A DNA stretch of 64,000 bases from Sphingomonas sp. NFR04 (GTDB taxonomy: Bacteria; Pseudomonadota; Alphaproteobacteria; Sphingomonadales; Sphingomonadaceae): assembly GCF_900114095.1 (NCBI RefSeq), contig NZ_FORV01000001.1, positions 1,054,001 through 1,118,000 on the forward strand. The letters are read 5' to 3'. The notes beneath the pieces are model-generated. The model was not told the origin of the DNA. It made no database searches and saw only the letters and a program-made list of their open reading frames with translations. A program made the translations under genes and the position numbers. Positions 39,592 to 47,576 of the stretch are shown in pieces. Numbering within the stretch: position 1 is the first letter of the stretch; each line of letters starts with the position of its first letter.

Positions 39592-39862
39592 GGGTAACGG
39601 GTGCCCTCCCGCAGACGGGAGGGTGAAAAGGGAAGCCGGTCCGAAGTCCGGCGCTGCCCCCGCAACTGTAGCCGGTGAGCCGGCGTGCCAATCTGCCACT
39701 GGAGCCGCATGCTTCCGGGAAGGCGGCGCGCCTGCGACGACCCGGGAGCCAGGAGACCTGCCCGCTACGGTCGATTCCTTCACGCGGGCGGGGTGCACCG
39801 GGTGAGCGGGGCTGAAATCCCCGTGTGAGCGACACCAAACCATGCGGGAGCATCACGCTCCC
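39592..39862 (+). promoter_or_regulatory. Cobalamin riboswitch upstream of btuB
   Basis: The aptamer spans about 39592-39766. It shows the fixed parts in order: GGGTAACGGGTGCC, GGGAAGCCGGTCCGAAGTCC, GCCCCCGCAACTGTA (B12 box core), TGCCACTG, TCCGGGAAGGCGGC and GGGAGCCAGGAGACCTGCC. Downstream, the GCGGGCGGGG stretch and the hairpin GGGAGCATCACGCTCCC (about 39846-39862), 17 bases before the btuB ATG, look like the expression platform. Bound adenosylcobalamin should lower btuB-btuF expression. Confidence 0.95.
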
Positions 39863-39879
39863 CATCCCGGGTGTCTGTA

Positions 39880-41730
39880 ATGAACGTCTTCAAGCTTTCC
39901 CTGTTCGCCACCGCCGCGCTTGCGCCGCTGGCCGCCCATGCCGATCCCGACGACGACCGTATCGTCGTCGTCGCCAGCGGCGTCGCCCAGCGCGCCGATA
40001 CGGTGGGGCGTTCGATCACCACCATCGACCGCGAAGAGATCGAGCAGCGCCAGACCGTCGCGCTCTCGGACCTGCTCGCCACCACGGCCGGCGTCAGCGT
40101 CGTCCGCAATGGCGGGCTCGGCACCGCGACGGCACTCAGCATCCGCGGCGCGCAGAGCGACCAGACGCTGGTGCTGATCGATGGCATCCGCGTGGGCGAT
40201 CCCTCCGCGACGGGCGGCGCGTACAACTTCGCTAGCCTGCTCGCTGGCTCGGTGGAGCGTGTCGAGGTGCTGCGCGGGCCGAACTCGGTGATCTGGGGCA
40301 GCCAGGCGATCGGCGGCGTGGTCAACGTCACCACGCTGCAGGGCGCGCAGGGGCTCCATGTCCGCGGCAATGCCGAGGGCGGATCGTTCGGCACGTTTAA
40401 CGGCAACGCCGCGATCGCCGGGGGCAACGACCGGATCACCGCGGGGCTCACCGCGGGCTATCTCACCACCGACGGCATCTCCGCGGCGGCGAACGGCAGG
40501 GAGGCGGACGGCTATCGCCAGCTCGGTGCGACCGGCAATGTCGAGGTGCAGCTGGCCCCCGGCCTCGCGCTCGACCTGCGCGGCTATTATGCCGACAGCA
40601 AGGTCGATCTCGACGGCTATGCGCCCCCGACCTACGACTTCGGCGACACGAATGAGTACGCCAAGACGCAGGAGATCTACGGCTATGCCGGGCTGAAGAA
40701 CGAGGCGTTCGGCGGCAGACTGCACAACCGGCTGGGCTTCACCCTCTCCGACATCCACCGCGACGGCTATAACGACGACTCGTCGATCGCCTATCGCTAC
40801 CGGGGCCGCGCCGAGCGCTACACCTATCAGGGCGACGCGACGCTGGCCGAGCAGCTCCGCCTCGTGTTCGGCGCCGAGCATGAGCAGAGCCGCATCCGCT
40901 ATGACGAGGGCTTCGGCAGCGCCGGGCGGTACTCGGTGGGGATCACCAGCTTCTACGGCCAGGCGATCGTCACGCCGATCGCCCCGGTGACGCTGACCGG
41001 CGGCGTCCGCCATGACGATCACGATACCTTCGGCGGCCACTGGACCTGGAACGGCGACCTCGCGGTGCGCGCCACCGCCAGCACGGTGCTCCACGCCAGC
41101 TTCGGCGAGGGCTTCAAGGCGCCGACGCTCTACCAGCTCTACAGCGCCTATGGCGATCGCGCCCTCCGCCCGGAGACCGCGAGAAGCTACGAGGCAGGGG
41201 TGCGGCAGACGCTGGCGGGCGGCAAGGTCGCGCTGGGCGCCACCTGGTTCCACCGCGATTCGGACAACCAGATCGACTATAATTTCGATACCTCGACCTA
41301 CTACAACCTCAACAAGACCCGCGCTGAGGGGGTGGAGCTCGAGGCGATGCTCCAGCCGGTCACCGCGCTGACGGTGCGCGCGAACGTCACCCATGTCTTC
41401 TCGGAGAACCGCAGCGCCGGCTATCTCGGCAACGACCTGCCGCGCCGCCCGCGCGACACCGCCAATGTGTCGGCCGACTATCGCTTCCCCTTCGGGCTGG
41501 CGATCGGCGGCACGGTGACGATGGTGGGCGACAGCTTCAACGATGTCGGCAACACCACCCCGATCGACGGCTATGCCCTTGCCAGCGTGCGCGCGGAGAT
41601 GCCGGTGACGAAGCTGCTTTCGGTCTATGGCCGCGTCGATAATATCGGCGATGTGCGCTACCAGCAGATCACCGGCTACGGCACCTATGGCCGCGCTGCC
41701 TTTGGCGGCGTGCGGGTGCGCTTCCAGTGA
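39880..41730 (+). CDS. btuB: TonB-dependent vitamin B12 receptor BtuB
   Basis: The protein has 616 residues. It imports cobalamin across the outer membrane using TonB energy. A signal peptide (MNVFKLSLFATAALAPLAAHA) is followed by the TonB box region (DRIVVVASG), the plug (about 45-140, with RGAQSDQTLVLIDGIRVGD and VLRGPNSVIWGSQAIGGV) and a 22-strand barrel ending in a C-terminal Phe-Gln (RVRFQ). ATG 39880 gives the best signal peptide; GTG 39871 is in frame. Control by the riboswitch supports the B12 substrate. Confidence 0.93.
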   Translation: MNVFKLSLFATAALAPLAAHADPDDDRIVVVASGVAQRADTVGRSITTIDREEIEQRQTVALSDLLATTAGVSVVRNGGLGTATALSIRGAQSDQTLVLIDGIRVGDPSATGGAYNFASLLAGSVERVEVLRGPNSVIWGSQAIGGVVNVTTLQGAQGLHVRGNAEGGSFGTFNGNAAIAGGNDRITAGLTAGYLTTDGISAAANGREADGYRQLGATGNVEVQLAPGLALDLRGYYADSKVDLDGYAPPTYDFGDTNEYAKTQEIYGYAGLKNEAFGGRLHNRLGFTLSDIHRDGYNDDSSIAYRYRGRAERYTYQGDATLAEQLRLVFGAEHEQSRIRYDEGFGSAGRYSVGITSFYGQAIVTPIAPVTLTGGVRHDDHDTFGGHWTWNGDLAVRATASTVLHASFGEGFKAPTLYQLYSAYGDRALRPETARSYEAGVRQTLAGGKVALGATWFHRDSDNQIDYNFDTSTYYNLNKTRAEGVELEAMLQPVTALTVRANVTHVFSENRSAGYLGNDLPRRPRDTANVSADYRFPFGLAIGGTVTMVGDSFNDVGNTTPIDGYALASVRAEMPVTKLLSVYGRVDNIGDVRYQQITGYGTYGRAAFGGVRVRFQ

Positions 41731-42569
41731 GGTTCGGCGCCGCGTTCCTCGCCTGCCTTGGGCTCGCCTGCCTGGGGCTCGCGGGCTGTGCGGCGCCGCC
41801 TTCCACCGGCGGCGGGGGCATCGTCTCGATGAACCCCTGCGCCGATGCGACGCTGCTGGAGCTGGTGGCGCCGTCGCGGATCGCCGCGATCAGCCATTAC
41901 TCGCAGCGCGCGGACTCCACCTCGATTCCGCTCGAGGTCGCCCGCCGCTTCCGCGGCAACGATGGCACTGCCGAGGAGGTCATCGGCCTCAAGCCCGATC
42001 TGGTGGTGGCCACCAGCTTCACCGCGCCCTCCACCCGCGAGGCCTTTGCCCGCGCCGGGCTGAAGGTGCTGTACCTCGGCATCCCGCCCTCGATCGCCGA
42101 CAGCAAGGCGCAGGTGACCGAACTCGCCGCGGCCGTGGGCGAACCGGCCAAGGGCGCCGCACTCAACGCGCGCATCGACGCTGCCGTAGACGCCGCCCGC
42201 TGGAGCGGCCCCAAGGCCCCCGCCCTACTCTGGATCGGCGGCAACCTCGTCACCGGCGGCAAGACGCTGCTCGACGACCTGATGACCACCGCCGGCTTCT
42301 CCAACCAGGCCGCGCACTACGGCCTCACCCATACCGGCCACCTACCGATGGAGCGCGTGATCGCCGACCCGCCGCGCGTGATGCTCGCCCCGGAAGGCGT
42401 CGGCCACGACAGCGATTCGCGCGCCGCGATCCTGCGCAAGCGCGCCATCGACGAGACCGGCCTGAAGGTCACCCAAGCGCAGTTTTCGCGAAGTCTCGTC
42501 AATTGCGGCGGCCCTGTGATTCCCGCCGCCCTCGCGCGCCTCGCCGCAATCCGCCGGCAGGTGCGCTGA
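41727..42569 (+). CDS. btuF: Cobalamin ABC transporter substrate-binding lipoprotein (BtuF-like)
   Basis: The protein has 280 residues. The start is GTG, overlapping the btuB stop by four bases (GTGA), so it shares the riboswitch control. The signal ends in lipobox LAGC (about residue 21). The periplasmic-binding fold is seen in IVSMNPCADATLLELVAPSR, GLKPDLVVATSFTAPSTRE and LVTGGKTLLDDLMTTAGF. No btuC or btuD gene follows in this window, so the inner-membrane part must be encoded elsewhere or replaced. Confidence 0.82.
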   Translation: MRFGAAFLACLGLACLGLAGCAAPPSTGGGGIVSMNPCADATLLELVAPSRIAAISHYSQRADSTSIPLEVARRFRGNDGTAEEVIGLKPDLVVATSFTAPSTREAFARAGLKVLYLGIPPSIADSKAQVTELAAAVGEPAKGAALNARIDAAVDAARWSGPKAPALLWIGGNLVTGGKTLLDDLMTTAGFSNQAAHYGLTHTGHLPMERVIADPPRVMLAPEGVGHDSDSRAAILRKRAIDETGLKVTQAQFSRSLVNCGGPVIPAALARLAAIRRQVR

Positions 42570-42575
42570 CCCCGC

Positions 42576-42977
42576 TCAGCGGCGCGAGAGCACCTTCTCG
42601 ATCGATTCGTGCCGCGCCGGATCGGCCTCGCCGAACTCGCGCTCCAGCCGGTCGCGGATGTCGAGCAGCTGCTTCTCGCTGAGATGCTCGATGCCGATGA
42701 ACTCGTTGCGGGCCTCGGCGATCGCGCGGATCACTTCGTCCAGCTTTGCCTGCAGCGCGGCGGCGTCGCGATTCTGCGCGTTCTGGATCAGGAACACCAT
42801 CAGGAAGGTGACGATGGTGGTGCCGGTGTTGATCACCAGCTGCCAGGTATCCGACCAGTGGAACACCGGCCCGCTGAAGCCCCAGACGATGATGATCAGG
42901 AAGGCGAAGACGAAGGCCGGCGGGCGCCCCGCCCATGCCGCGACGCTCTGCGCGAACCGTTCGAAAATCCGTCCCAA
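42576..42977 (-). CDS. Low-affinity iron permease family protein (Fet4-like)
   Basis: The protein has 133 residues. The best start is TTG at 42977, which has GGGAG seven bases upstream and yields MGRIFERFAQSVAAWAGRPP, the family N-terminus; a longer frame from 43034 lacks a ribosome binding site. Two helices (PAFVFAFLIIIVWGFSGPVF; LVINTGTTIVTFLMVFLIQN) are followed by AQNRDAAALQAKLDEVIRAI, the conserved PF04120-type text. Whether it moves iron is unproven for bacterial members. Confidence 0.8.
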   Translation of the reverse strand: MGRIFERFAQSVAAWAGRPPAFVFAFLIIIVWGFSGPVFHWSDTWQLVINTGTTIVTFLMVFLIQNAQNRDAAALQAKLDEVIRAIAEARNEFIGIEHLSEKQLLDIRDRLEREFGEADPARHESIEKVLSRR

Positions 42978-43064
42978 GCCGATGCTCCCGATCCGTGTGG
43001 GGGCCGCTATGCGCGCGCGCCGGGCGCTTGCCAATCGGGGCTATACCTCGGTCTGCGGGCCGGA

Positions 43065-43099
43065 AGCTAAAGGGGGGCCGGCATTGCCGCCAGCCCCCC
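43065..43099 (-). terminator. Terminator-like hairpin
   Basis: GGGGGGCTGGC / GCCGGCCCCCC (one bulge) is followed on the minus strand by TTTAGC. It would stop transcripts coming from the cupin gene side before the Fet4-like gene. Confidence 0.55.
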
Positions 43100-43380
43100 A
43101 TGTCGCCGGCCGGTCGGGTGGTGCGCCGAAGCGCATCGCCTGGCCCGTCGGCGGCCTGCAGCAAGCGCCCCGGCAGGGGGACGCTCACCGGATCGGCACG
43201 CGAACCGCCACCGGGAGGGGCGATCGTCGCGCACCTGCCGGGTCGCGCGGTTTCCCGAAGGCACCAGCGCCGACACCGGCTTGCAAGCTGCTGATTTTGC
43301 CTTGGTTTCCCTCCGCGCCACCAGCCTTCCTGCAGGGTCGATGGTCTCACCCACGGCGAGTCGCACCAAGCGGCAACGGC

Positions 43381-43407
43381 TGTTGATACTGTGGATAACG
43401 GGGATAA
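43381..43407 (+). other. Three tandem 9-mers including a consensus DnaA box
   Basis: TGTTGATAC TGTGGATAA CGGGGATAA stand head to tail; the middle one is the exact complement of the DnaA box TTATCCACA. The outer ones keep the GATA core. The role is unknown. Confidence 0.4.
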
Positions 43408-43414
43408 CCCGCGG

Positions 43415-43885
43415 TCAGAGACCCGGCGGCACCCAGCCGGGCGCGGCCAGCTCGAACCCGGCAAAGTCAAAGCCCGGCACCACCACGCAGCTCACCAGAC
43501 CCCAACCCTGCGACGCCTCGGTCGCCTGCCAGCGTCCGGTCGGCACACGGGCCTGCGGCACCTGCCCGGCCAGCACGTCGCCGCCGAGCACGATGCGCTC
43601 GATTGCCCCATCCGCGCCTTCGACCAGCAGCTCGAGCGGCGATCCGGCGTGCCACAGCCACAATTCATCGGCGTCCACCCGGTGCCAGTGCGAGCGCTGC
43701 CCCGCCTCGAGCAGAAAGAGGATTCCGGTGCCCCGCGAGCGGCTTTCCCCTTCGGCGGGGGCTCGCCACGTCTCGCGGTACCAGCCGCCCTCGGGATGCG
43801 CCGCCAGCCCCAGTCGCTCGATGATCGCCCGCGCCTCGTCCAACTGCCTGCCTCCTGCCTGAACGCGACGTAGTATTGGGTTCAT
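43415..43885 (-). CDS. Cupin-fold protein, DUF985 (cupin_5) family
   Basis: The protein has 156 residues. The signature LGLAAHPEGGWYRETWRAP (about 25-43) followed by GTGILFLLEAGQRSHWHRVD and DELWLWHAGSPLELL is the DUF985 pattern, a double-stranded beta helix with His ligands. Members have been linked to small sugar or metal ligands but no defined reaction. The ATG at 43885 overlaps the promoter region of the next plus-strand gene. Confidence 0.82.
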   Translation of the reverse strand: MNPILRRVQAGGRQLDEARAIIERLGLAAHPEGGWYRETWRAPAEGESRSRGTGILFLLEAGQRSHWHRVDADELWLWHAGSPLELLVEGADGAIERIVLGGDVLAGQVPQARVPTGRWQATEASQGWGLVSCVVVPGFDFAGFELAAPGWVPPGL

Positions 43886-43911
43886 GCAACCGCAGTTAAA
43901 CCCCGCACGTT
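43886..43911 (+). promoter_or_regulatory. Near-consensus EcfG-type promoter
   Basis: GCAAC, 17 bases, CGTT: one mismatch from GGAAC-N17-CGTT. The same variant (GCAAC-N17-CGTT) lies before the paralogous gene at 51157, which strengthens the call. Confidence 0.45.
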
Positions 43912-43943
43912 CGCTTCATCAACAACAACTCGGGGAGTATCCC

Positions 43944-44330
43944 ATGCGTACCCTTCTGCTTTCGCTCAGCGCCGCCGCGCTCGCCATTCCCGCCGCGGTC
44001 GTGCTGCCCGCCACCCAGGCAGAGGCCAAGGCGTCGATCGGCCAAGACCGCTATTATCGCGGCCATGACGACCGCCGCTATCGCGACGACCGCCGCTACC
44101 GCGACGACAATCGCCGCTATGCCTATCGCGAGTGGCGCGGCCGCGACGGCCGCCGCTATTGCCGCAAGCCCGACGGCACCACCGGCACCGTGGTCGGTGC
44201 GGTCGGCGGCGCGCTGCTTGGCCGCACCATCGATACCGATGGTGACCGCATGACGGGCACCCTGCTCGGCGGCGTCGCCGGCGCACTGGCCGGCCGCGCG
44301 ATCGAAAAGGGCGGCAGCAACTGCCGCTGA
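43944..44330 (+). CDS. Exported glycine-zipper protein (paralogue 2 of 3)
   Basis: The protein has 128 residues. GGGGAG lies before the ATG. The signal peptide MRTLLLSLSAAALAIPAAVVLPATQAEA has no lipobox Cys, unlike paralogue 1. An Arg/Asp/Tyr-rich segment with repeated DDRRYRD (about 40-60) precedes RRYCRKPDGTTGTVVGAVGG, the zipper pair (GALLGRTI; GTLLGGVAGALAGRAI) and the terminal NCR. Two conserved cysteines could form a disulfide. It is probably an envelope stress protein. Confidence 0.78.
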   Translation: MRTLLLSLSAAALAIPAAVVLPATQAEAKASIGQDRYYRGHDDRRYRDDRRYRDDNRRYAYREWRGRDGRRYCRKPDGTTGTVVGAVGGALLGRTIDTDGDRMTGTLLGGVAGALAGRAIEKGGSNCR

Positions 44331-44372
44331 TGCGCTGAAGCATTAACCCCGGGGTGGTAGACACCCCGGGAC

Positions 44373-45551
44373 ATGCTTCGCGTCCTCGTTCTCTCTACCC
44401 TGTTCCCGGACGCCGCGCGCCCGAATTTCGGCATCTTCGTCGAGCGCCAAACCCGGGCGCTGGCGGCGCGAGACGGGGTGGAGGTCCGGATGGTCGCCCC
44501 GCGCGGGCTCCCTCCCTTCCCGCTCGATCGCCACCCGCGCTATGCCGCGCTCGCCGCTCAGCCCCCGCGCGAAGACTGGAACGGCCTGACCGTTCATCGC
44601 CCGCGTTTCCTCAACCTCCCCGGCACCGGCGGCCGCTTCCACGCCGCGATGCTCGCCCGCGCGCTCCGCCCGATGCTGGCCGAGCTGCGCCGCAGCTTCC
44701 CCTTCGACGTGATCAGCGCCGAATTCTTCTTTCCGGACGGCCCCGCCGCCGTCGCGCTCGGCAAGACCTTCGACGTGCCGGTCTCGATCAAGGCACGCGG
44801 GTCCGACATCCACCAATGGACCCGCCGCCCCGCCATCGCCCGCCAGATCGTGCGCGCAGGTCAGGCAGCCGACGGCCTGCTCTCGGTATCGCTGGCGCTG
44901 CGCGACGACATGATCGCGCTCGGCATGCCGGCCGAGCGCACCGACTGCATCGTCACCGGGGTCGACCTCGCCCGCTTCGCCCCGCGCGATCGCGCCGCCG
45001 CCAAGCAGGCGCTCGGGATTGACGGACCGCTGGTCGCCTCGGTCGGCGCGCTGATCCCGCTCAAGGGGCACGACCTGCTGATCGACGCGGTCGCGAGCCT
45101 GCCCGGCGTCCACCTCGCCATTGCCGGCCAGGGACCGGAAGCGGAGCGGCTTGCCGCGCGCATCGCCGCGCTCGGCTGCGGCGACCGCATCCGCCTCTGC
45201 GGCCCCCTGCCCCCGGACCGGATCGCCGAACTGCTCGCGGCTGCCGACGTGATGGCGCTCGCCTCGTCTTCCGAAGGACTCGCCAATGCCTGGCTCGAGG
45301 CGCTCGCCAGCGGGGCTCCGATCGTGATCCCGGACGTGGGCGGTGCGCGGCAGGTGGTGACCGGGCCCAGCGCTGGCCGGATCGTGGAGCGCACCCCGGT
45401 GGCGCTGGCCGCCGGCATCGCCGATCTGCTCGCCGCGGCCCCTTCCCCTGAGGATGTCCGCCGTATCGCCGCCCCTTTCACCTGGGAGGCCAATAGCGAA
45501 CGATTGCACCGGCACCTGGAACGGCTCGTCGCCCGGCATCGGGGAACCTGA
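44373..45551 (+). CDS. Glycosyltransferase family 4
   Basis: The protein has 392 residues with a GT-B fold. The N-terminal acceptor domain starts MLRVLVLSTLFPDAARPNFG and has SIKARGSDIHQW near 145-156. The C-terminal donor domain has SVGALIPLKGHDLLIDAVAS (about 225) and the nucleotide-sugar site SSSEGLANAWLEALASGAPI (about 304-323), with the E-x7-E pair of GT4 enzymes. The sugar and acceptor are unknown; no polysaccharide gene cluster surrounds it. Confidence 0.88.
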   Translation: MLRVLVLSTLFPDAARPNFGIFVERQTRALAARDGVEVRMVAPRGLPPFPLDRHPRYAALAAQPPREDWNGLTVHRPRFLNLPGTGGRFHAAMLARALRPMLAELRRSFPFDVISAEFFFPDGPAAVALGKTFDVPVSIKARGSDIHQWTRRPAIARQIVRAGQAADGLLSVSLALRDDMIALGMPAERTDCIVTGVDLARFAPRDRAAAKQALGIDGPLVASVGALIPLKGHDLLIDAVASLPGVHLAIAGQGPEAERLAARIAALGCGDRIRLCGPLPPDRIAELLAAADVMALASSSEGLANAWLEALASGAPIVIPDVGGARQVVTGPSAGRIVERTPVALAAGIADLLAAAPSPEDVRRIAAPFTWEANSERLHRHLERLVARHRGT

Positions 45552-45600
45552 GCGTATCTGCAGGGGTTCGTAGCTACCGGGAAGACGCAAGGAGCCCGTG

Positions 45601-45753
45601 ATGCAGAAGCCCAAGCCCTATCGATCGCCGCGCCGACACCCGTCCCCGAACGCGTTGCCGCCGCGCCGCCTGCGTCGTGCCGCCGCCGCGCCGGTCGACA
45701 CCGATTTCGACATCGTCTTCGAATTCGAGGCCGACGGCCCCACCCACCACTGA
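45601..45753 (+). CDS. Small basic/acidic protein (50 aa)
   Basis: The protein has 50 residues. AAGGAG precedes the ATG. The first 32 residues are Arg/Pro-rich (PKPYRSPRRHPSPNALPPRR) and the end is acidic/aromatic (DTDFDIVFEFEADGPTHH). Upstream, GGAAC-N17-GGTT (from 45543) is close to an EcfG promoter. No family is recognised. Confidence 0.45.
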   Translation: MQKPKPYRSPRRHPSPNALPPRRLRRAAAAPVDTDFDIVFEFEADGPTHH

Positions 45754-45829
45754 GCGCTGCCCTCCAAACGTTGACAGCGCGAATCGCTTGGCGGAAGCTG
45801 GCCGCTTCACCCAGAAAGGGAGGTGCGGC

Positions 45830-46372
45830 ATGGCCGGCAAAAAAGAGAAGAAGGCGAAGAAGGACGGCAAGAAGACGTCATTCCTGCCCAAGGTGATCGA
45901 CGGCATCAAGCTACCCAAGGACGCCCGCCGCCAGCTCACTGCCCTCGCCAAACACCCCGTTATCGCCGATCTGCTCGCCTCCGGCCTGGTCGCGCTCGCC
46001 CATCGTATCAAGGGCGATGGCGCCAAGACTGAGGAGGCGCCGGCGACCGAGCCCGAAGCCGCGCCTGCACCGGCCGCGACCGAAGCGGCGGCAACGCCTG
46101 CCAAGCCGGCGGTGAAGCGAATCCGCAAGCCGGCCACCGCCGCCGCGCCGGCCGAAGCCGCGCCCGCCGCCAAGCCCGCGCCGGTCCGTCGCACCCGCAA
46201 GCCCACGGCAGCCAAGCCTGCCGCCGCGGCTGAACCCGTCGCGGCACCCGCCGCCACGGAAGCCAAGCCCGCAAAGGTCGCCAAGGCACCCCCGCCGCGC
46301 CGCACCCGCAAGAAGGCCGACACGACCGCCAAGCCGCGCACCCGCCGCACGCCGCCCAAGACGGAGAGCTGA
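45830..46372 (+). CDS. Ala/Lys/Pro-rich histone H1-like protein
   Basis: The protein has 180 residues. AAAGGGAGG precedes the ATG. Residues 1-16 are Lys-rich (MAGKKEKKAKKDGKKT), a short folded helix region follows (LPKDARRQLTALAKHPVIAD), and from about 65 the sequence is low-complexity with repeated VKRIRKPAT, VRRTRKPTA and RRTRKKADT motifs in an Ala/Pro background. The layout resembles bacterial H1-like nucleoid proteins. It shares tail style with the gene at 7218 but has no membrane helix. Confidence 0.65.
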   Translation: MAGKKEKKAKKDGKKTSFLPKVIDGIKLPKDARRQLTALAKHPVIADLLASGLVALAHRIKGDGAKTEEAPATEPEAAPAPAATEAAATPAKPAVKRIRKPATAAAPAEAAPAAKPAPVRRTRKPTAAKPAAAAEPVAAPAATEAKPAKVAKAPPPRRTRKKADTTAKPRTRRTPPKTES

Positions 46373-46415
46373 TCGCCTGCTATCCTGACTGCCGGGGCAA
46401 CCAGGGGGACACGGC

Positions 46416-47051
46416 ATGCAGACCACGCACGCGCCCGACACGCATGGGCCCGGCCATGCGATCGAGCGCCTGATCTTCTTCTCGGACGCGGTGTTCGCGA
46501 TTGCGATCACCCTGCTGATCATCGAGATCCATGTGCCGGAGGTGCACCCGCCCTTCACCGATGCGGCGTTCCTGCGCGCGCTGGCACCGCTGGGGGTGGA
46601 GTTCCTCAGCTTCTTCGTCTCGTTCTTCGTGATCGGCGCCTTCTGGGCCGGGCATCACCGCGCCTTCGATTGCGCGCGCCACTGGTCGCCCCGGCTGATC
46701 CTGCCCAATCTCTTCATGCTCAGCACGGTGGCGGCGATGCCGTTCTTCACCGCCTTCTCGTCCGAATATTATGGGCACCGGGTGCCCTCGGCGCTCTATG
46801 CCTTCTGGATGATGCTGATCGCGGTCGCCAATATCTGGGTGCAGCGGCTGGCGACCTCGCCGCCGGTGGTCGGCGAGCGGGTGGCGAAGGCACATTGCCG
46901 GGTGATCCGCCAGCGCGGGATCGCGACGCTGCTCGGCACCATGTCCGCCTTCGCGATGGCGCTGATATTCCCCTTCGCCTCGCAAATGACGCTGGCGACG
47001 ATTCCCTTGTGGCGGCTGCTGCTCCAGCGACTTTCGCCGCCCAGGGCATAG
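46416..47051 (+). CDS. TMEM175-like (DUF1211) potassium-channel family protein
   Basis: The protein has 211 residues with about six helices. The family hallmark, IERLIFFSDAVFAIAITLLI (about 16-35), with the FSD motif on helix 1, is present. TMEM175 proteins form potassium-selective channels with an Ile/Leu filter on helix 1. Other helices are visible at LGVEFLSFFVSFFVIGAFWA and ALYAFWMMLIAVANIWV. Membership is clear; conduction is inferred from the family. Confidence 0.85.
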   Translation: MQTTHAPDTHGPGHAIERLIFFSDAVFAIAITLLIIEIHVPEVHPPFTDAAFLRALAPLGVEFLSFFVSFFVIGAFWAGHHRAFDCARHWSPRLILPNLFMLSTVAAMPFFTAFSSEYYGHRVPSALYAFWMMLIAVANIWVQRLATSPPVVGERVAKAHCRVIRQRGIATLLGTMSAFAMALIFPFASQMTLATIPLWRLLLQRLSPPRA

Positions 47052-47066
47052 ACAGCAGATACGAAA

Positions 47067-47094
47067 CGGGCCCCGCCATGCGGCGAGGCCCGTC
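47067..47094. terminator. Bidirectional terminator between convergent genes
   Basis: A 12-bp stem ACGGGCCCCGCC / GGCGAGGCCCGT (one mismatch, loop ATGC) is flanked by CTTGTT on one side and TTTCGT on the other. It lies between the TMEM175-like gene and the minus-strand gene ending at 47115. Confidence 0.7.
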
Positions 47095-47114
47095 TTGTTC
47101 ATCAATCGCCGCGA

Positions 47115-47444
47115 TCAGCGACGGTGGTTGTTGCGGTCGTGACGCTCGTAGCGGGTCTTGGCCGACAGCGCGTCATAGCGGCGGTCGAGGTCGCGGCGCT
47201 CCTGCATGGTCAGGCCGGGGCGCGAGGCGTGATAGCGGGCCTCGAGGCGCACCAGGCCGCGATATTCGTTGCGGATCTGCGTCGCCTCGCGGCGGCTCAG
47301 CGAACCCGAGCGGATGCCCTGATTGATGCGCTGTTCGATGCGATCCTGGCGAGCATTGATGTTCTGCCAGCCCGGCTGCGCCGATGCGGGAACGGCGGCG
47401 GTGGCGACACCCAGGCCTGCGATCAGCAGCATGAACTTCTTCAT
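47115..47444 (-). CDS. Small exported Arg/Gln-rich protein
   Basis: The protein has 109 residues. GAGGAG precedes the ATG at 47444. The signal peptide MKKFMLLIAGLGVATAAVPASA is followed by helical, Arg-rich text (INARQDRIEQRINQGIRSGS, LSRREATQIRNEYRGLVRLE, RRDLDRRYDALSAKTRYERH). It is common in sphingomonads as a short periplasmic protein without known function. An EcfG-like promoter with one mismatch (GGGAC-N16-CGTT, 47497-47521) lies upstream. Confidence 0.75.
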   Translation of the reverse strand: MKKFMLLIAGLGVATAAVPASAQPGWQNINARQDRIEQRINQGIRSGSLSRREATQIRNEYRGLVRLEARYHASRPGLTMQERRDLDRRYDALSAKTRYERHDRNNHRR

Positions 47445-47496
47445 CGGATACTCCTCAATTCGACTGGACCGCCCCTGCGGTCGAGAGCCGTTGTGG

Positions 47497-47521
47497 AACG
47501 CCGATGTCGCGATTTTGTCCC
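47497..47521 (-). promoter_or_regulatory. Near-consensus EcfG-type promoter
   Basis: On the minus strand GGGAC, 16 bases, CGTT: one mismatch from consensus, 53 bases before the ATG of the small exported protein. Confidence 0.35.
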
Positions 47522-47576
47522 ACCACCCGCGATTTTGCGTCACCAATTGTCGCAAGTCGGAGACGTTCGTTCAGGT

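Larger units (their letters stand above)
42978..43414. other. Non-coding region between Fet4-like gene and cupin gene
   Basis: This holds a terminator (43065-43099) and a DnaA-box-like cluster (43381-43407), and otherwise GC-rich DNA without a credible gene. Open frames on both strands here have no ribosome binding site and atypical composition. Confidence 0.55.

Noticed and set aside
43100-43380. Second cobalamin riboswitch on the minus strand (GGTGCCTTCGGG-like text)
   Set aside because: The B12 box and the other fixed elements are missing, and no transport gene follows.
43381-43407. Chromosomal origin of replication at the DnaA-box cluster
   Set aside because: Only one consensus box, no AT-rich unwinding element and no usual origin neighbours (dnaA, hemE, parAB).
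45771-45800. TTGACA upstream of the H1-like gene as a promoter
   Set aside because: No usable -10 box occurs at 16-18 bases distance.
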